From Caulobacteraceae bacterium (GTDB lineage Bacteria; Pseudomonadota; Alphaproteobacteria; Caulobacterales; Caulobacteraceae), in contig CANJMO010000016.1 in NCBI GenBank assembly GCA_947475845.1, forward strand, positions 1 to 43,727: 43,727 nucleotides of DNA, read 5' to 3'. A program made the translations under genes and the position numbers. Below are positions 8,499 to 17,640 of this stretch, piece after piece. The notes beneath the pieces were generated by a model, which searched no databases, was not told the DNA's origin, and saw nothing but the letters and a program-made list of their open reading frames with translations. Every line of letters starts with the position of its first letter. Position 1 is the stretch's first letter.

Positions 8499-9689
8499 TC
8501 AGCGGGTCGCAGCCGCGTAGGCGTCCAGAGCTCCGCGCAGATCGCCGATCAGGTCCTGCGGGTCCTCCAGGCCGACGTGCAGCCGCACCAGCGGTCCGCC
8601 AAGCGGCCTGTGAGCGGTGCGGTAGCCCAGTTGCGGGTCGCAATGGATCGCCAGGCTTTCGAACCCGCCCCAGGAGAAACCCAGGCCAAACAAGGTCAGG
8701 GTGTCGATGAAGGCTTCGGTCGCGTCCTCGGACCCAGGCTGCAGCACCACGCCGAACAGCCCGTTGATTCCCTTGAAGTCCCGCTTCCACAGGTCGTGGC
8801 CGGGGGCGCCGGCAAGGGCGGGACAGAGCACCTGCTTCACCTCGGGCTGATCCTGCAGCCAATGAGCGACCTTGAGCGCGTTCTCGCCGTGACGGGCCAG
8901 CCGGACCTCTAGCGTACGCAGGCCGCGCAGCATGAAATAGGCGTCGTCGGGAGAGACGCCGATGCCGGCGTCGCGCAGATAGGCGTCGATGCGGGCCAGG
9001 AGCTTGGCGTCGATGCTACAGGCCGACCCCATGAATACATCCGAATGACCGCCGACGTATTTGGTCAGGGCCTGGACGCTGACGTCGACGCCGAGCGCCA
9101 AGGGTTCGTAGAGCAGGCCCACGCCCCAGGTGTTGTCGAGCACGGTCAGGATGCCCCGTTCGCGCGCCGCCTTGGCGATGGCGGGGACGTCCTGAATCTC
9201 GAAGGTCAGGGAACCGGGAGATTCCAGCAGGATCAGGCGGGTCGCCGGGCCCGCCATGGCCATCACCACATCTGGCGAAGCGTCGGGCGCGAAATAGCGG
9301 GCGCTGACGCCATAGCGCTTCATCACGCCGTCCAGGAACCGGCGGCTGGGGCCGTAGACGCAGTCGGTGACCAACACCTCGTCGCCGGTCTTGAGCAGGG
9401 CCTGCAGCGTGCCGGTGACGGCGGCGAGACCCGAGGAGAACAGGCGCGCCGGGCCGCAGCCTTCGACGGCGCCGACCGCCTCGGCCAGGGCGTTCTGCAC
9501 CGACAGGCCGAGGCGGCCGTAGGTCGGTTTGGAGGTGTCGTAGAGGGCCTTGGCGTTGGCCACCAGCACCGTGGAGCCGCGCTGGACCGGCGGGGCGACG
9601 GTGCGCGCTTCAAGCTCCATCGGCGATCCGGCGTGCAGCAGGCGGGTCTGTCTGGAGGCCTTGTCCCGACCTGACGGGGGTTTGCTCAT
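8499..9689 (-). CDS. metC: Cystathionine beta-lyase (PLP-dependent trans-sulfuration enzyme)
   Basis: A 396-residue member of the Cys/Met-metabolism PLP enzyme family. It cleaves cystathionine to homocysteine, pyruvate and ammonia in methionine synthesis. The features visible are the N-terminal PPVQRGSTV, YGRLGLSVQNALAEAVGAVEG (PLP phosphate region), the ESPGSLTFEIQD motif, DNTW with the cofactor-binding Asp near 185, and the PLP lysine K210 in ALTKYVGGHSD. SPGS rather than the SP[ST]NP of cystathionine gamma-synthases, together with HRPLGG near the end, points to MetC. The ATG at 9689 gives the family's usual length; upstream in-frame ATGs would overlap the divergent gene. The group also includes other C-S lyases. 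Confidence 0.9.
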   Translation of the reverse strand: MSKPPSGRDKASRQTRLLHAGSPMELEARTVAPPVQRGSTVLVANAKALYDTSKPTYGRLGLSVQNALAEAVGAVEGCGPARLFSSGLAAVTGTLQALLKTGDEVLVTDCVYGPSRRFLDGVMKRYGVSARYFAPDASPDVVMAMAGPATRLILLESPGSLTFEIQDVPAIAKAARERGILTVLDNTWGVGLLYEPLALGVDVSVQALTKYVGGHSDVFMGSACSIDAKLLARIDAYLRDAGIGVSPDDAYFMLRGLRTLEVRLARHGENALKVAHWLQDQPEVKQVLCPALAGAPGHDLWKRDFKGINGLFGVVLQPGSEDATEAFIDTLTLFGLGFSWGGFESLAIHCDPQLGYRTAHRPLGGPLVRLHVGLEDPQDLIGDLRGALDAYAAATR

Positions 9690-9799
9690 CGCTTGACGGT
9701 CCGGAACGCTGGAGGCGAATTGGAAGACGGCGGGGGTATATTCCCGTATTCGGTCGAGCATAGAGCCCGCGCGAGCGAGGCGATCAAGGAGCAACACGC

Positions 9800-10936
9800 A
9801 TGCGGCCGAGGGTCTTTGCGACCCCTTCACTGAGTTTGGCCGCCGCCCTGACCCTCATGGCTGCAGTCCTGGGCGCGTGCGGACGCAAGGCGCCGCCGCC
9901 GCCGCCCGCCGCGGAAGTCGCCCAGCCGGTCGATGCGACCCTGCAGAAGATCAAGGAGCGCAAGCGCCTGCGGTGCGGCGTCAGCGAGGGCGTGCCGGGG
10001 TTCTCCGAGCGCGGCCTGACCGGCTGGCGCGGCTTCGACATCGACATCTGCCGGGCGGTCGCCGCGGCGGTGCTGGGCGACTCCCGCGCCGTCAGCATCA
10101 CCGGCCTCAGCAGCCGCACGCGCTATGCGGCCCTGCAATCGGGGACGGTGGACCTGCTGCCGGGCGGCTCCTCGTTCACCTTCACCCACGATGTATCGCT
10201 GGGCCTGACCTATGCCGGCGTCAGCTACTACGACAGCCAGGGCTTCCTGACCTCGGCCCCGCGCACCCCCCCGCCGCCGCGTCCGCGCCGGGGCGCGACT
10301 CCTTCGCCGCCCCTGGAGAAAACTGTCGCTGCGCTCAACGGCGCGCGCATCTGTGTTCAGGGCGGCTCGCCGGCGCAACAGGTGCTGGCCGAAAGCTTCC
10401 GCGCCCGGGGCATGGCCTACCGGCCCGTGGTCAAGGAGGACCGGCAACAGGCGCTGCAGGCTTATCAGCGCGGCGAATGCGATGCGGTCAGCGACGACCT
10501 GGCCATGCTGGCCATCGACCTGTCGTCACTGAGCAATCCCGAACGGCATGTGATCCTCAACGAGACCCTGGCCGACGAGCCGCTGGGTCCCGTGGTGCGC
10601 CACGGCGACGAACGCTGGGCCGATGTGGTGCGGTGGACGCTCAACGCCATGATCCTGGCCGAACAGAGCAAGCTGAACTCGCGCGATGTCGAGGACGCGC
10701 GGCAGAACTCGGTGGAGCCGCAGGTGCGCCGCCTGCTCGGGCTGGAGGGCGACGCCGGACGCAGGCTCGGCCTGGCCGACGACTGGGCGTTCAAGGTAAT
10801 CCGCCAGGTGGGAGCCTACGACGAGGTGTTCGAGCGGCACCTCGGGCTGAACACGCCGCTGAAGATGGAGCGGAGCAGGAACGCCCTATGGAACGCCGAT
10901 AAGCCGGGACAGCTCTACGCGCCGCCGCTGCGCTAG
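9800..10936 (+). CDS. Extracellular solute-binding lipoprotein (amino-acid ABC type), orphan
   Basis: A 378-residue periplasmic binding protein of the SBP_bac_3 type. The signal peptide ends in a lipobox (VLGAC, Cys near residue 27) and a short proline run follows. LRCGVSEGVPGFSERG, GWRGFDIDICRAVAAAVLGD and RYAALQSGTVDLLPGG are the standard N-lobe motifs for polar amino-acid binding proteins, close to general L-amino-acid binders. A Pro/Arg-rich insert (residues ~153-172) interrupts the fold between lobes. No permease or ATPase genes lie nearby, so it either works with a transporter encoded elsewhere or is a sensor. It is divergent from metC and convergent (4-base overlap) with sseA, suggesting a sulfur amino-acid ligand, but that is inference from position only. 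Confidence 0.85.
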   Translation: MRPRVFATPSLSLAAALTLMAAVLGACGRKAPPPPPAAEVAQPVDATLQKIKERKRLRCGVSEGVPGFSERGLTGWRGFDIDICRAVAAAVLGDSRAVSITGLSSRTRYAALQSGTVDLLPGGSSFTFTHDVSLGLTYAGVSYYDSQGFLTSAPRTPPPPRPRRGATPSPPLEKTVAALNGARICVQGGSPAQQVLAESFRARGMAYRPVVKEDRQQALQAYQRGECDAVSDDLAMLAIDLSSLSNPERHVILNETLADEPLGPVVRHGDERWADVVRWTLNAMILAEQSKLNSRDVEDARQNSVEPQVRRLLGLEGDAGRRLGLADDWAFKVIRQVGAYDEVFERHLGLNTPLKMERSRNALWNADKPGQLYAPPLR

Positions 10937-11772
10937 GCGCCCGTTGCGATGTCCACGTTGGGTTGAGAGGCCCATTCCGTCCACGAGCCGTCGTAGACCG
11001 GCGCATCCCAGCGGCCCAGGCGGGCCAGAGCCAGCGCGATGATGGCGGCGCTGACGCCTGAACCGCAGGTGGTGACAATGGGCTGGTCGAGATCGACGCC
11101 CTCGGCCTTGAACAGAGCTTCGAGCTCTTCCCTGGATTTCAGGGCGCCGTTGGCGATCAGCTCACCGTGAGGGGTGTTGAAGGCGCCGGGCATGTGGCCG
11201 GAGGGCAGACCGGGCCGGGGTTCGGGCGCTGTGCCCTGGAAGCGGTCGCGGGCGCGGGCATCGAGCACCTGGACGTTGTTAGAGAGCGCGGCTTTCACCT
11301 GATCGATGTCGCGCACTAGCTCGGGGCGGAATTTGGCGGTGAACGGCTGGGTGATGCTGGTGACGGGACCTGAGGCGAGCGGGCGTCCCTCGGCGATCCA
11401 GCGAGGCAGGCCGCCGTCCAGCACATAGACCTCGTCATGGCCCATGGCGCGGAAGTTCCACCACACTCGGCCGGCCGATAGCAGACCGATGTGGTCATAA
11501 ACAACGATACGGTGGCCCTCACCGATGCCTAACGCGCCGACGGAGGCGGCGAAGGCCTCGGGCGAGGTCAGCATATGGGGCAGGGGGTTGGACTTGTCGG
11601 AGATGGCGTCGATGTCGAACAGCACCGCGCCGGGGATGTGTTCCTTCTCGAACTCGGCCTGCTTCGTGCGCGGGTCGCCCGGCATATAGAACGGCGCATC
11701 GACGATGCGCAGGTCCGGCTCTTTCAGTCGGTCGGCCAGCCACTGGGTCGAGACAATCGGATCGTGATGCAT
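10933..11772 (-). CDS. sseA: 3-mercaptopyruvate sulfurtransferase
   Basis: A 279-residue tandem-rhodanese enzyme that transfers sulfur from 3-mercaptopyruvate to a thiol or cyanide acceptor. The N-terminal domain (residues ~5-135) is non-catalytic. The C-terminal domain has RPGLPSGHMPGAFNTPH and the active-site loop CGSGVS with Cys236, the loop type that separates mercaptopyruvate sulfurtransferases from thiosulfate sulfurtransferases (CRxGxR). The start is taken as the ATG overlapping the cysK stop (TGATG); an ATG 12 bases upstream is also possible. The overlap with cysK indicates an operon, linking cysteine synthesis to cysteine-derived sulfur transfer. Confidence 0.94.
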   Translation of the reverse strand: MHHDPIVSTQWLADRLKEPDLRIVDAPFYMPGDPRTKQAEFEKEHIPGAVLFDIDAISDKSNPLPHMLTSPEAFAASVGALGIGEGHRIVVYDHIGLLSAGRVWWNFRAMGHDEVYVLDGGLPRWIAEGRPLASGPVTSITQPFTAKFRPELVRDIDQVKAALSNNVQVLDARARDRFQGTAPEPRPGLPSGHMPGAFNTPHGELIANGALKSREELEALFKAEGVDLDQPIVTTCGSGVSAAIIALALARLGRWDAPVYDGSWTEWASQPNVDIATGA

Positions 11773-12773
11773 CAGACCAGCCATTGGGGCACGGGCAGGT
11801 CCTTTTCGCGCAGGAACGCCGGGTTGAAGATCTTGCTCTGGTACCTGCTGCCGTGGTCGCACAGCAGGGTGACGATGGTCTTGCCGGGCCCGAGCTCGCG
11901 GGCCAGACGGATGGCGCCGGCGATGTTCACGCCCGTCGAGCCGCCCATGCACAAGCCCTCGTGCTGGACGAGATCGAAGACCACCTCAAGCGCCTCGGAG
12001 TCTGGGATTTGATAGGCATGATCGATTTTCAGGCCTTCGAGATTGGCGGTGACGCGGCCCTGGCCGATGCCTTCGGTGATCGAGGTCCCTTCGGATTTCA
12101 ATTCACCCGCCGTGTACCAGCTGAACAGGGCAGCGCCGAACGGGTCGGCCAGGGCGATCTTCACATCGGGGTTGTGCTCGCGCAGGCCGATGGCGACCCC
12201 GGCCAGGGTGCCGCCGGAACCGACCGCCGAGACGAAGCCGTCGACCTTGCCGCCGGTCTGGGTCCAGATTTCCTGAGCCGTCGTCTCGATGTGGGCTTGG
12301 CGATTGGCGACATTGTCGAACTGGTTGGCCCAGATCACCCCCTTGGGCTCTGTCTTGGCAAGTTTCTCGGCCAAAGTACCGGAATACCTGACGTAATTGC
12401 CGGGGTTGGAATAGGGCAGAGCGTCCACCTCCACCAGTTCGGCGCCCAGCAGGCGGATGGCGTCCTTCTTCTCCTGGCTCTGGGTGCGGGGGATGACGAT
12501 CACGGTCTTGTAGCCGAGCGCCGAGCCGACCAAAGCCAGGCCGATGCCGGTGTTGCCTGCCGTGCCTTCGACGATGGTCCCGCCCGGCTTCAGGTCGCCG
12601 CGCCGTTCGGCGTCGCGGATGATGTAGAGCGCGGCGCGGTCCTTGACCGACTGGCCGGGGTTCATGAACTCGGCCTTGCCCCAGATCTCGCAGCCGGTCG
12701 CTTCGCTGGCGCGGTTGAGGCGGATCAGCGGGGTGTCGCCGATGGCTTCGACAACGCTACGGCTGAGTTTCAT
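11772..12773 (-). CDS. cysK: Cysteine synthase A-like PLP enzyme
   Basis: A 333-residue beta-family PLP enzyme. The PLP lysine is K44 in NPGQSVKDR. The phosphate/substrate loop reads EGTAGNTGIGLA (70-80), and GSGGTLAG binds the cofactor phosphate further on. It should form cysteine from O-acetylserine and sulfide. The loop reads GTAGNTG rather than the PTSGNTG of E. coli CysK, and the protein is about 15 residues longer. This subgroup also contains cysteine desulfhydrases and fungal-type cysteine synthases, so direction and substrate are less certain than the fold. Its stop overlaps the start of sseA. Upstream it is divergent from kdsA across 113 bases. Confidence 0.88.
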   Translation of the reverse strand: MKLSRSVVEAIGDTPLIRLNRASEATGCEIWGKAEFMNPGQSVKDRAALYIIRDAERRGDLKPGGTIVEGTAGNTGIGLALVGSALGYKTVIVIPRTQSQEKKDAIRLLGAELVEVDALPYSNPGNYVRYSGTLAEKLAKTEPKGVIWANQFDNVANRQAHIETTAQEIWTQTGGKVDGFVSAVGSGGTLAGVAIGLREHNPDVKIALADPFGAALFSWYTAGELKSEGTSITEGIGQGRVTANLEGLKIDHAYQIPDSEALEVVFDLVQHEGLCMGGSTGVNIAGAIRLARELGPGKTIVTLLCDHGSRYQSKIFNPAFLREKDLPVPQWLV

Positions 12774-12886
12774 CGGGGGTGCTCGCGGCGGGACAGGAAC
12801 TGCGCCAGACAGGTGTGGATTTTGCGGCCTTGTGTCAATCGACCCGGCAAGCCACTTGTACGGCCAGCCTGCACCGGAGCGTTAAG

Positions 12887-13747
12887 TTGACCACGTCGAA
12901 CCTCGTCCATCTGAAACGCTGGAACATCTCCATGGGCGCCGGTCAGCCTTTGGCGGTGATCGCCGGATTGAACGTGCTGGAGAACCTGGACCTTGCTTTG
13001 AAGGTCGGGGCGCACCTGAAGGCGGCGACCGCCGAACTCGGTTTGCCGTTCGTGTTCAAGGCCAGCTTCGACAAGGCCAACCGTTCGTCGATCAAGAGCT
13101 ATCGCGGGCCTGGCCTTAAGGACGGTCTGGTCATGCTGGCCGAGGTCAAGCGCCAGCTGGACGTGCCCATCGCCACCGACATCCACGAGATCGATCAGGC
13201 CGAGCCGGTGGCCGCCGTGGCCGACATCGTGCAGATCCCCGCCTTCCTCTGCCGTCAGACCGATCTCGTGAACGCCGCCGCCATCGCGACCGCGGCCGAA
13301 GGCGGCTGGCTGCATGTGAAGAAGGCCCAGTTCCTGGCGCCCTGGGACTGCAAGAACATCATCTCCAAGTCGCGCGAGGCGGCGCCGGACCTGCAGATCG
13401 TGCTGTGCGAGCGCGGCTCGTCGTTCGGCTATAACAACCTGGTGGTCGACATGCTTGCCATCGGCGAGATGCAGAAGCTGGGCGTGCCGGTGACCATCGA
13501 CGCCACCCACGCGGTGCAGCTGCCCGGCGCCGATCCGCGCACCGGCGGGCAATCGGCCGGCGGGCGGCGCGAGGGCGTCCCGATCATCGCCAAGGCGGCG
13601 GTGGCGGCGGGCGCCGACGGGGTGTTCCTGGAGTTCCATCCCGAGCCGGACAAGGCCCTGTGCGATGCGCCCAGCTGCCTGGCCCTGGACGAGTCGGCGG
13701 GCCTGCTCAAGACGCTGAAAGCCCTGCATCAGGCCATCCGCGCCTAG
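12887..13747 (+). CDS. kdsA: 3-deoxy-8-phosphooctulonate (KDO-8-P) synthase
   Basis: This enzyme condenses phosphoenolpyruvate with arabinose-5-phosphate to give KDO-8-phosphate, the precursor of KDO in lipid A-core LPS. The product has 286 residues. FVFKASFDKANRSSIKSYRGPG, TDIHE, QIPAFLCRQTDL and DATHAVQLPG are all KdsA signatures. Residue 29, in AGLNVLE, is Asn. In metal-dependent KdsA this position is Cys, so this is predicted to be the metal-independent class, as in E. coli. The start is a TTG at 12887 with CGGAG seven bases before it; the ATG at 12779 would add non-conserved sequence and overlap cysK's promoter region. It leads the LPS heptose genes. Confidence 0.93.
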   Translation: MTTSNLVHLKRWNISMGAGQPLAVIAGLNVLENLDLALKVGAHLKAATAELGLPFVFKASFDKANRSSIKSYRGPGLKDGLVMLAEVKRQLDVPIATDIHEIDQAEPVAAVADIVQIPAFLCRQTDLVNAAAIATAAEGGWLHVKKAQFLAPWDCKNIISKSREAAPDLQIVLCERGSSFGYNNLVVDMLAIGEMQKLGVPVTIDATHAVQLPGADPRTGGQSAGGRREGVPIIAKAAVAAGADGVFLEFHPEPDKALCDAPSCLALDESAGLLKTLKALHQAIRA

Positions 13748-13799
13748 CCGCTCACCGAGTGGGGATGACGAAGCGGGCGCAACGCCCTAGAACGAATCC

Positions 13800-15284
13800 A
13801 TGAATCTCTCCGCCCTTCAGCCCCTGCTGCAGGCCGTGCGCAACGCGCGGGTCGTGTGCGTCGGCGACATGATGGTCGATCGCTATGTCTATGGCGAAGT
13901 GGCGCGGGTTTCGCCCGAGGCGCCGATCCCGGTGCTGCTCAAGGGCTCCGAACAGACCATGCTCGGCGGCGTCGGCAATGTGGCGCGCAACGTGGCGGGG
14001 CTGGGCGGGCGCGCGGCCCTGGTCGGGGTGATCGGCGACGATCCCGGCGCCAGCGAGGTCCTGGCCTTGGTTGGGGCCGATCCGGGCCTCGAGAGCAATC
14101 TGGTGGTGGCAAAGAACCGGCCGACCACGGTCAAGACCCGCTTCGTGGCGGGCGGCCAGCAGCTGCTGCGGTTGGACTCCGAGGATTCGCGGCCGATCCG
14201 TCGCGAGGTCGAGGCCGGGGTGATCCGCGCCATCGAACACGCCGCCGAAGACGCCGGGGCGATTCTGCTGTCCGATTACGCCAAGGGCGCGGTGACCCCT
14301 GCCGTGGTCGAGGCCTGCCTGCGCGCGGCGAGGGACACCGGCGCGGTGCTGATCGTCGACGCCAAGGCCCACAGCCTGGTCAAGTACGGCGAGGCCGACT
14401 TGATCAAGCCCAACGCCCTGGAGCTGTCGGTCCTGACCCGCCTGCCGACCGAGACCGACGAGGAGGTCGAGGCGGCCCTAGCGGCCGTGCTGGATAGCTG
14501 CACGGCCAAGGCGATCCTGGTGACGCGCGGGTCCAAGGGCATGTCGGTGGCGCAGCGCGGGCAGCCCGTGCGCCATATCCGCGGCGTGCCGCGCCGGGTG
14601 TTCGACGTGTCGGGCGCCGGCGACACCGGGCTGGCGGCCCTGGGTCTGGCCCTGGCCGCCAAATCGGAGCTCTACGAGGCCGCCGCCTTCGCCGTGCTGG
14701 CGTCGGGCGTGGCCGTGACCAAGGTCGGCACCGCCGTGGTGACGCCGGCCGAGTTGATCGACGCTGAACTGGCCGCCCATCTGGGTTCGGCCGAAGCTAA
14801 GATCGTCACCCTGGAGCAGGCGCGCGCGGAGTCCGAGCGCTGGCGGGCGCAGGGGCTGAAGATCGGCTTCACCAACGGCTGCTTCGACATCCTGCATCGC
14901 GGACATGTCGCCTATCTGACCCAGGCGCGGGCGTGGTGCGATCGGCTGGTGGTGGGACTGAACAGCGACTCGTCGGTCAAGGCGCTGAAAGGCGAGGGCA
15001 GGCCGGTCAACGATCTGGAATCGCGGGCCCTGGTCCTGGCGGGCCTGAGCCACGTCGATCTGGTGACGCCGTTCTCCGAGGCGACGCCGATCGAGCTTAT
15101 CAAGGCGGTGCGGCCCGACGTGCTGATCAAGGGCGCCGACTACACGCTCGACACCGTGGTCGGGGCCGATGTGGTGGCGTCCTACGGCGGGCAGGTGCGG
15201 CTGGCCGATATCGTCGACGGCTATTCAACGACCGCCGCCATCGCCCGCATGACCGAGTTGAAGCGCTCGGCGGAGGCGTCATGA
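13800..15284 (+). CDS. hldE: Bifunctional heptose-7-phosphate kinase / heptose-1-phosphate adenylyltransferase
   Basis: HldE makes ADP-D-glycero-beta-D-manno-heptose for the LPS inner core in two separate domains. The 494-residue product has the full fused form. Residues ~1-320 are a PfkB/ribokinase-like kinase, with GGVGNVARNVAGLGG near 60 and FDVSGAGDTGLAAL near 270. Residues ~350-490 are a nucleotidyltransferase with FTNGCFDILHRGHV, where H-x-G-H is the catalytic signature. It follows kdsA by 52 bases, and its TGA overlaps the hldD ATG (ATGA), so the phosphorylation, adenylylation and epimerisation steps are translationally coupled. Confidence 0.96.
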   Translation: MNLSALQPLLQAVRNARVVCVGDMMVDRYVYGEVARVSPEAPIPVLLKGSEQTMLGGVGNVARNVAGLGGRAALVGVIGDDPGASEVLALVGADPGLESNLVVAKNRPTTVKTRFVAGGQQLLRLDSEDSRPIRREVEAGVIRAIEHAAEDAGAILLSDYAKGAVTPAVVEACLRAARDTGAVLIVDAKAHSLVKYGEADLIKPNALELSVLTRLPTETDEEVEAALAAVLDSCTAKAILVTRGSKGMSVAQRGQPVRHIRGVPRRVFDVSGAGDTGLAALGLALAAKSELYEAAAFAVLASGVAVTKVGTAVVTPAELIDAELAAHLGSAEAKIVTLEQARAESERWRAQGLKIGFTNGCFDILHRGHVAYLTQARAWCDRLVVGLNSDSSVKALKGEGRPVNDLESRALVLAGLSHVDLVTPFSEATPIELIKAVRPDVLIKGADYTLDTVVGADVVASYGGQVRLADIVDGYSTTAAIARMTELKRSAEAS

Positions 15285-16282
15285 GCCGGCGCACCGTGCT
15301 GGTGACCGGCGGGGCAGGTTTCATCGGCTCCAATATCGTCGCCCGGCTGAGCGAGGGCGGGCTCTATGACGTGGCGGTGTGCGACCGGCTGCGCCAGGCG
15401 GACCTCGGCAAATGGCGCAACATCGCCAAACATCCGATCACCGATTTCGTCGAGCCTGAAGGCCTGTTCGGCTGGCTGGAAGACCACGAGGGCGACATCG
15501 AGACCGTCGTGCACATGGGCGCCATCTCCTCGACAACGGAGCCCGATGCCGACGCCATCGTGCAGAACAACTTCGTGCTGTCGCGGGACATCTGGCGCTG
15601 GTGCGCCGAGCATAGGCGCCGGCTGATCTACGCCTCGTCCGCGGCCACCTATGGCGACGGCGACCACGGCTTTTCAGACCAGGACGACGCCGAAACCCTG
15701 GCCCGCCTGCGCCCGTTGAACGCCTACGGCTGGTCCAAGTGGCTGTTCGACATCTACGCCATGCGCGAACGCGAGCGCGGCCATGGTCCGCCGCAGGTAG
15801 TCGGGCTGAAGTTCTTCAACATCTATGGCCCCAACGAGGGGGCCAAGGGCGCGATGCAGTCGGTGGCGGCGCAGAAGTGGCCGCAGGCCTCGAAGGGCGA
15901 GCCGGTCACCCTGTTCAAGTCGCACAAGGATGGGGTCGCCGATGGCGGCCAGTTGCGCGACTTCGTCTATGTCCGCGATGCGGCCGAGGTGGTGGCCTGG
16001 CTGCTGGAGAACCCGCAGGTGCAGGGGGTCTATAACCTGGGTTCGGGCCAGGCGCGCTCGTTCGCCGATCTGGCGTCGGCCCTGTTCCGCGCGGCGGGGC
16101 ATGAACCCAACATCGCCTATGCGCCCATGCCCGAGAGTATCCGCGACAAGTATCAGTACTTCACCCAGGCCGACATGAGCCGGCTGGTGGAAGCGGGCTA
16201 CGACAAGCCCTTCACTTCGCTGGAAGACGGGATCGGCGACTATGTCGCCCGCTACCTGTCCCAGGCCGACCCCTATCGCTGA
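15281..16282 (+). CDS. hldD: ADP-L-glycero-D-manno-heptose-6-epimerase
   Basis: This enzyme converts ADP-D,D-heptose to ADP-L,D-heptose, the donor for LPS inner-core heptoses. The 333-residue product is an extended short-chain dehydrogenase fold. TGGAGFIGSNI at residues ~9-19 binds NADP, HMGAISST follows, and YGWSK is the YxxxK catalytic pair near 148-152. VGLKFFNIYGPNE and FVYVRDAAEVVAW are typical of HldD. The start overlaps the hldE stop by four bases. With kdsA and hldE it forms an LPS inner-core precursor block. Confidence 0.95.
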   Translation: MSRRTVLVTGGAGFIGSNIVARLSEGGLYDVAVCDRLRQADLGKWRNIAKHPITDFVEPEGLFGWLEDHEGDIETVVHMGAISSTTEPDADAIVQNNFVLSRDIWRWCAEHRRRLIYASSAATYGDGDHGFSDQDDAETLARLRPLNAYGWSKWLFDIYAMRERERGHGPPQVVGLKFFNIYGPNEGAKGAMQSVAAQKWPQASKGEPVTLFKSHKDGVADGGQLRDFVYVRDAAEVVAWLLENPQVQGVYNLGSGQARSFADLASALFRAAGHEPNIAYAPMPESIRDKYQYFTQADMSRLVEAGYDKPFTSLEDGIGDYVARYLSQADPYR

Positions 16283-16295
16283 GGAAAGGCCGCCG

Positions 16296-17609
16296 GTGCG
16301 CGAAGTTTGGGAAGGCTTCAAGGACCGGCTGCAGTGGCTTTCCGGACGCGCCGGTCTGGCGCGGCTGTCACGGCGCAAGCGTTGGGCCGTGATGATCAGC
16401 GTCGCATTCCTGGGCGTGCTGGGCGTGGCCCTGATCGCCACCTGGGACGACATCATGCGCACCGGGCTCGATCCCAAGGAGCCGTTCCAGACCTATGCCA
16501 AGCCCAAGGCACCCGATTACTCCCAGGCGTCGTCCTGGGCGCTCAATCCTGTGGCCCAGAACCAGCACATGCAGACCGGGCCGGTGGACGTGTTCTTCAT
16601 CCACCCGACCACCTTCAACGGCGGGCGCGACTGGAACGGGCCGATCGACGACGTGAGCTCGCAGCGGCAGCTGGAGAAGGTGATGCTGCCCAACTATGCC
16701 GGGCCATTCGTGAGGGTGGGCCGCATCTTCGCCCCGCGCTACCGCCAGGCCAGTCTCTATGCCGAAGAGATGACCCTGCGGGAGGACGCCCGCGACGCGC
16801 GGGCGCTGGCCTATGTGGATGTGCTGGCCGCCTTCCGCTTCTATATGGCGCACTACAATCTCGGCCGGCCATTCATCCTGGTCGGGGTGGAGCAGGGGGC
16901 TGTGATAGCCGACCGCCTGCTGCGTGAGCAGGTCGGGCGCAACCCCGGCCTGGCCCAGAAGATGGCCGCCGCCTACCTGGTCGACGCCGTGGTCGCGGCA
17001 AGGACCTACCGCGCCGGCGCGCCGATCCCGGCCTGCGTCGACAAGGGTCAGGCGCGCTGCGTGGTCGGCTGGATGGGGGTGGACGAAGCCGATCCGAATC
17101 GCGCGCGCCAACTGTTCAACCGGGCCTTGGTGTGGACGGCTGAAGGGACACTGGTGAATCTCGAGGACGCGCCGCCGCTGTGTGTGAACCCGCTGCTCGG
17201 GGTGCAGTCGGACGCCTCCGCGCCGGCTCGGCTGAACCTCGGCGCCGCCAATGCGTCCGAGCTGGAGTGGGGCGCGCGTCCGGCCTTCATGCCGCGTCAG
17301 GTCGCGGCGCAGTGCGTGGGCGGGGTGCTGCGGATATCGCGGCCACGCTCGAACTCGCTGCGCCGGGCCGGCAATTGGCCCGACAAGTTCAAGGCGCCGC
17401 CCTACAACGCGTTCTTCGCCGACATCGAGGCGGACGCCATGCGGCGGGTCGCCACCTATTATGGCCGCAGGGATTTTCCACCCGGCGCGCCGCCGATCGA
17501 ACAGTCAGTAACCGTTCAGGCAGCACCTGTGCAATACTGTCGATTGATTGACTGCCTTGACTCTACAAGGCAAAGATCGCACTGGCGAAACGGTTTCGGC
17601 TCGTTATGA
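16296..17609 (+). CDS. DUF3089 (lysophospholipase-like) alpha/beta-hydrolase family protein
   Basis: A protein of about 437 residues with an N-terminal transmembrane anchor (residues ~30-49) after a basic cytoplasmic stretch (RLSRRKRW). The bulk matches the DUF3089 type: VDVFFIHPTTFNGG, RYRQASLYAE, DVLAAFRFYMAHYNLGRPFILVGVEQGAVIADRLL. The GVEQG segment sits where the nucleophile elbow GxSxG should be, with Glu in place of Ser, so classical serine-hydrolase activity is doubtful. The GTG at 16296 is chosen because GAGGAAAG precedes it and because upstream starts overlap hldD heavily. It lies 13 bases after hldD and may be co-transcribed, suggesting a cell-envelope role. The last ~25 residues look unconserved. 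Confidence 0.78.
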   Translation: MREVWEGFKDRLQWLSGRAGLARLSRRKRWAVMISVAFLGVLGVALIATWDDIMRTGLDPKEPFQTYAKPKAPDYSQASSWALNPVAQNQHMQTGPVDVFFIHPTTFNGGRDWNGPIDDVSSQRQLEKVMLPNYAGPFVRVGRIFAPRYRQASLYAEEMTLREDARDARALAYVDVLAAFRFYMAHYNLGRPFILVGVEQGAVIADRLLREQVGRNPGLAQKMAAAYLVDAVVAARTYRAGAPIPACVDKGQARCVVGWMGVDEADPNRARQLFNRALVWTAEGTLVNLEDAPPLCVNPLLGVQSDASAPARLNLGAANASELEWGARPAFMPRQVAAQCVGGVLRISRPRSNSLRRAGNWPDKFKAPPYNAFFADIEADAMRRVATYYGRRDFPPGAPPIEQSVTVQAAPVQYCRLIDCLDSTRQRSHWRNGFGSL

Positions 17610-17640
17610 TCGATTCACAAGCCTTCGGGAGGACTACAAT

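Noticed and set aside
12779-12886. Upstream ATG start for kdsA adding 36 residues
   Set aside because: The extension is not conserved in character with KdsA, lies in the divergent promoter region, and the TTG at 12887 has a well-placed CGGAG.
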